Shown here piece after piece: positions 3,952 to 7,266 of a stretch of DNA of 7,266 nt. Origin of the DNA: Desulfovibrionaceae bacterium (lineage in GTDB: Bacteria; Desulfobacterota; Desulfovibrionia; Desulfovibrionales; Desulfovibrionaceae); contig JAUNSE010000098.1 of the NCBI GenBank assembly GCA_030539415.1, forward strand, positions 1 through 7,266, read 5' to 3'. Both the position numbers and the translations under genes were made by a program. Below the pieces are notes generated by a model. It did not search any database, had not been told where the DNA came from, and saw nothing but the letters and a program-made list of their open reading frames with translations. Numbering within the stretch: position 1 is the stretch's first letter; each line of letters starts with the position of its first letter.

Positions 3952-6900
3952 CTAGGCCCAGAGGACCAGGTTGGTGTCGAACTTGCCGCCGAGGCCCTCG
4001 GTCGTGGGCATGATGCGCACGCCGTAGGCCTGATGGCCGTTGAGCTGGTTCACGTAGTCGCAGGCGTAGACCAGGCTGCCGTCGGAGGTGGTCCGCTCGT
4101 AGGTCAGCTCGGCCACGCTGGGCATGCCGATGAAGCCCTGGCCGTCGAAGGGGCCGACCACGAGCTCGACAAGGAGCTCCTCCTGCTTCATCTGGCCGGG
4201 CTCGAAGCTCAGCGTCACGTGGATGGTCTGGCCGGCCACGCAGATGTCGCCGTCCATGCCGTCGATGCGCAAAAGGCCCGTGTGGATGGTGCCGAAGCGC
4301 CTCGGCAGATCCTTCTCCCATTCCACGAGGTTTCTGATGACCTCGAAGTTGTCCCTGCCCAGACTCTTCTGGCGGGCGGCCGTGGGCACGTAGTAGTCGC
4401 GCATGTAGTCGCGCACCATGCGGTGCGAGCTGTACACGGGGATCAGGGTGCGCATGGATTCCTTCATGCTCTTCACCCAGCGCACGGGCAGGCCGTCCTG
4501 GTTGCGGAAGTAGTACAGCGGCACCACCTGCTCCTCGAGCAGGGTGTACAGGGCCTCGGCGTCGGTGTAGTCGCTCTGCGTGTCGCCGGGCGTCACCGTG
4601 GTCTTGACCTCGCCGATGGTCCAGCCGTTCTCGCCGTTGTAGCCCTCGCACCACCAGCCGTCGGAGATGGAGAGGTTGAGGACGCCGTTGACGGAGACCT
4701 TCTGGCCGCTGGTGCCGGAGGCTTCGTAGGGGCGGCGCGGCGTGTTCAGCCACACGTCGCACCCCTGCACCATCAGGCGGGAGATGGCCAGCGAGTAGTC
4801 CTCAAGGAAGAAGATGCGGCCGAGGAAGCGCTTGTCCAGGCAGTAGCGGATGATCTGCTGCATGATGTCGATGCCCTGGTTGTCGGCGGGATGGGCCTTG
4901 CCGGCAAAGAGCAGGATGACGGGGTGCTTCGTGTCGTTGAGGATGGCCTCGAGACGCTGCAGGTCCGCGAAGAGCAGGTTGGCGCGCTTGTACGGGGCGA
5001 AGCGGCGGGCGAAGCCGATGAGCAGGGCGTCGGGCGTCAGCTTGTCCAGGGCCTCCTTGCAGCTTGTGCGGTCCATGCCGAGCTTGCGGAAGAGCTCGGG
5101 CGTGGACTTGCGGATGTGCTCGATGAGCGTGCCCTTCTGCAGCTTGTGGGTGCGCCACAGCACCTTGTCCTGGATGGAGTCGAACTTGAACCACGACTGG
5201 GCGCCGGCCTCGAGGTCGGTCCAGTTCTTGCCCAGCGTGCGGTTCAGAAGGTCGCACATCTCGAGTCCCACGTAGGAGGGCATGTGCACGCCGTTGGTGA
5301 CATGGCCGATCGGCACCTCGGCCACCGGCACGCCCTTCCACAGGTTCTGCCACATGTGCCTCGACACGTCGCCGTGCAGGCGGGACACGCCGTTGGCGCG
5401 GTAGGAGTTGCGCAGGGCCAGGATGGTCATCTCGTAGGCGGAGCCGGGGCCGCGCTCGCCCTGGCCCAGGGCCAGGAACTCGTCCATGCTCATGCCGAAG
5501 TGGGCCGCGTAGCGGCCGAAGTACTTGGCCATGAGGTCGCAGCTGAAGCGCTCGTTGCCGGCGTCCACGGGCGTGTGCGTGGTGAACATGCAGCTGCCGC
5601 GCACGATTTCGCGGGCCTCCGCGAAGCTCATCTTGGTTTCCTTCATCACGTCGCGGATGAGGCGCAGGATGAGGAAGGCGGAATGGCCTTCGTTCATGTG
5701 GTAGGCCGAGGGCTTGATGCCCAGCTTGGAGAGCAGGGACACGCCGCCGATGCCGAGCAGGATCTCCTGGCGGATGCGGAAGTCGCGGTCGGCCACGTAG
5801 AGGTGGTCCGTGACCTTGCGGTCGTCGGCCGTGTTCTTGGGCACGTCGGAGTCGAGCAGGTAGAGGCTGATGGTGCCCACGCGCAGGCGCCAGACGCGGG
5901 CGAACAGGCGGCGGTCGGAGAGCTGCACGCTCACTTCCAGCGGCTCGTCGGTGCCGGTGCGCACCTCCTCGAGGGGCAGGTCGATGGGATCGTTCAGCAC
6001 GTAGGTGGCCACCTGGCGGCCGTCCCTGTCAATCTGCTGGCGGAAGTAGCCGTAGCGGTAGAGCAGGCCCACGGCCACCAGCGGGATGTTGAGGTCCGAG
6101 GCGCTCTTCAGGTGGTCGCCGGACAGGATGCCAAGGCCGCCGGAATAGATCGGAATGGACTCGTGCAGGCCGTACTCGGTGGAGAAGTAGGCGACGGGGT
6201 GCTTCTCGGTCACATTGCCCTGCTCGCTGCGGGGCCTGGCCATGTACTCGTCGAAGGCCGCCATGGTCTCCTCGTAGAGGGCCATGTAGGCGGGGTCGCG
6301 GGTGGCGCCGATCAGCGTGTCGGCGTCGGCGCTCTCCAGGCACTTGATGGGATTGTGGCCGCTGGAGATCCAGGTCTCGGGAGACAGATGGGCGAAGAGC
6401 TCCCAGCAGGAGGGGTTCCAGCTCCACCAGACGTTGCGGGAGAGCTCGCGCAGGCGGGAGATCTGCCTGGGCAGGGCGGCGTAGGACGTGAAGGTGTGCA
6501 GCATGGGGGTGAGGGAGGTCCCTGCCGCGAAGAAGGAGGTGCTCAGGTCCGCGGCGTTGGCCTTGAGCTCCAGGCCCGCTTCCAGGGCCTTGGCTATGGC
6601 CATGTCGTAGGCCTTGAGGTAGTGGGTGAAGAAGTTGGACCAGTCGCACTTCGTGGCCGTGGCGCGGACGGCCTTGCGCAGGTTGGCGCGCACGTCCTCG
6701 GGCAGGGAGGCGTAGGCCTCGAGGTGCTTCTGCAGGCCGGCGACCACGTCGCCCTGCACCTGCTGGCGGCGGGGGACGATGGCCACGCCGCTGACATCGC
6801 TGTCGCTCGAGCAGTTGCCGCGCACCCACAGGCCGAAGCCGGAGAGGTCGGTGGTGATGGTCGGCACGCTGTAGGCGGCGCTTTCCTCGGGGGTGTAGCC

Positions 6901-7266
6901 CCACGGCTCGTACCAGGACGGGAAGCAGCCGAGATCGCAGCCGATGAGCAGGTCCTCGTAGGTCAGGTTGAAGAAGCCGTCCTCGCCGTTGAGCAGGGCG
7001 GGGTTGAAAATCACGGAGACGTGGTTTTCGGGGCGGTTGTCCAGGCCCAGGCGGCGGCAGTTGGTCAGGATGGGGTCGCTGGCCGGATTGTGCACATGGT
7101 GCGAGGTGATGAAGTACTCGCCGTCCATGGGCTTCTTGTCCGGATCGCCGCTCACGGCGTCGGCGTTGATGCCGGAATGGCCGCCCATGACCGCGCAGAC
7201 GGCCAGCACGTGGGTCTGGCTGTCGGCCAGGTTGGTGTTGAGGCCGGCCAGGGCTTCCAGGAAGAT
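3952..7266 (-). CDS. Glycogen synthase (GT3-type)/alpha-glucan phosphorylase (GT35) fusion, N-terminus missing
   Basis: The 1104 visible residues join two catalytic regions of glycogen metabolism in one frame. Residues 1 to about 225 are the C-terminal part of an animal/yeast-type glycogen synthase, which adds glucose from a sugar nucleotide: FPSWYEPWGYTPEESAAY carries the E-X7-E pair (Glu120, Glu128), followed by TITTDLSGFGLWV. After a linker, about 258-380 is the DUF3417-like phosphorylase N-terminus (LRELSRNVWWSWNPSCWELF). The short-form phosphorylase core then runs to the end: FSTEYGLHESIPIYSGGLG (about 360-380), HMNEGHSAF (about 525), FTTHTPVDAGNERF (about 565), FARRFAPYKRANL (about 755) and EASGTSGQKVSVNG, whose Lys856 is the expected pyridoxal-phosphate lysine. 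The core would release glucose 1-phosphate from alpha-1,4-glucan. The frame passes the right edge, so the apparent GTG start at 7209 is not real and the synthase N-terminal half must lie outside. All motifs look intact. Ile is ATA only once. Confidence 0.93.
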   Translation of the reverse strand: MFLEALAGLNTNLADSQTHVLAVCAVMGGHSGINADAVSGDPDKKPMDGEYFITSHHVHNPASDPILTNCRRLGLDNRPENHVSVIFNPALLNGEDGFFNLTYEDLLIGCDLGCFPSWYEPWGYTPEESAAYSVPTITTDLSGFGLWVRGNCSSDSDVSGVAIVPRRQQVQGDVVAGLQKHLEAYASLPEDVRANLRKAVRATATKCDWSNFFTHYLKAYDMAIAKALEAGLELKANAADLSTSFFAAGTSLTPMLHTFTSYAALPRQISRLRELSRNVWWSWNPSCWELFAHLSPETWISSGHNPIKCLESADADTLIGATRDPAYMALYEETMAAFDEYMARPRSEQGNVTEKHPVAYFSTEYGLHESIPIYSGGLGILSGDHLKSASDLNIPLVAVGLLYRYGYFRQQIDRDGRQVATYVLNDPIDLPLEEVRTGTDEPLEVSVQLSDRRLFARVWRLRVGTISLYLLDSDVPKNTADDRKVTDHLYVADRDFRIRQEILLGIGGVSLLSKLGIKPSAYHMNEGHSAFLILRLIRDVMKETKMSFAEAREIVRGSCMFTTHTPVDAGNERFSCDLMAKYFGRYAAHFGMSMDEFLALGQGERGPGSAYEMTILALRNSYRANGVSRLHGDVSRHMWQNLWKGVPVAEVPIGHVTNGVHMPSYVGLEMCDLLNRTLGKNWTDLEAGAQSWFKFDSIQDKVLWRTHKLQKGTLIEHIRKSTPELFRKLGMDRTSCKEALDKLTPDALLIGFARRFAPYKRANLLFADLQRLEAILNDTKHPVILLFAGKAHPADNQGIDIMQQIIRYCLDKRFLGRIFFLEDYSLAISRLMVQGCDVWLNTPRRPYEASGTSGQKVSVNGVLNLSISDGWWCEGYNGENGWTIGEVKTTVTPGDTQSDYTDAEALYTLLEEQVVPLYYFRNQDGLPVRWVKSMKESMRTLIPVYSSHRMVRDYMRDYYVPTAARQKSLGRDNFEVIRNLVEWEKDLPRRFGTIHTGLLRIDGMDGDICVAGQTIHVTLSFEPGQMKQEELLVELVVGPFDGQGFIGMPSVAELTYERTTSDGSLVYACDYVNQLNGHQAYGVRIMPTTEGLGGKFDTNLVLWA

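Noticed and set aside
6029..6904. A 291-codon minus-strand frame inside the glycogen enzyme gene, with similar frames at 3905-4762 and 4802-5353
   Set aside because: They are alternate frames of the same strand as a gene with intact catalytic motifs, and are dominated by Arg, Pro, His and Gly from GC-rich third positions.
7207..7209. GTG as start of the glycogen enzyme
   Set aside because: The frame continues to the window edge with sensible protein sequence, and the synthase region needs more N-terminal residues.

Overview
The window is high-GC bacterial chromosomal DNA with dense, convergent and divergent short operons and no sign of phage, insertion sequence or CRISPR. The gene set is an EmrA-type efflux adaptor, a Firmicutes-like short glutamate 5-kinase, a Firmicutes-like LysR regulator, and an animal/yeast-type (GT3) glycogen synthase segment fused to a short-form glucan phosphorylase. 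This suits an anaerobic Gram-negative bacterium, perhaps a gut-type relative of the Desulfovibrionaceae. That taxonomic guess is inference from gene content and GC only.

Layout. 1-951 (+): 3' part of an EmrA/HlyD periplasmic adaptor, closed by a textbook intrinsic terminator (1002-1042). 1044-2247 (-): a two-gene unit, a YbaK/ProX-type prolyl-tRNA editing protein followed one base later by proB (glutamate 5-kinase). The proB product lacks about 47 residues that normally carry the substrate-binding Ser/SGA loop. 2248-2519: divergent control region with a good sigma-70 promoter (TTGAAA-N17-TATCAT), two dyads and a symmetrical cluster of CATGC words. 2520-3401 (+): LysR-type regulator. 3402-3609: no convincing gene; GC-rich hairpins and a triple CGCTGTCC repeat. 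3610-3851 (-): a tRNA-Gln(CUG) and tRNA-Glu(UUC) operon with consensus promoter and terminator. 3836-3942: a large inverted repeat over the tRNA promoter and a perfect 26-bp palindrome after the next gene. 3952-7266 (-): 3' part of a GT3-GT35 glycogen synthase/phosphorylase fusion, running off the right edge.

How the parts may work together. The two minus-strand genes both concern proline: ProX-type proteins clear Ala mischarged onto tRNA-Pro, and ProB starts proline synthesis. The divergent LysR gene shares their control region and is the obvious candidate regulator, though this is inference. The glycogen enzyme and the tRNAs are separate units.

The most notable observations are the in-frame internal deletion in proB, the fusion of glycogen-making and glycogen-degrading catalytic domains, and the inverted repeat whose arm carries the tRNA -35 element. 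I found no clear case for a wholly new system. Most other open frames are GC-driven shadows.
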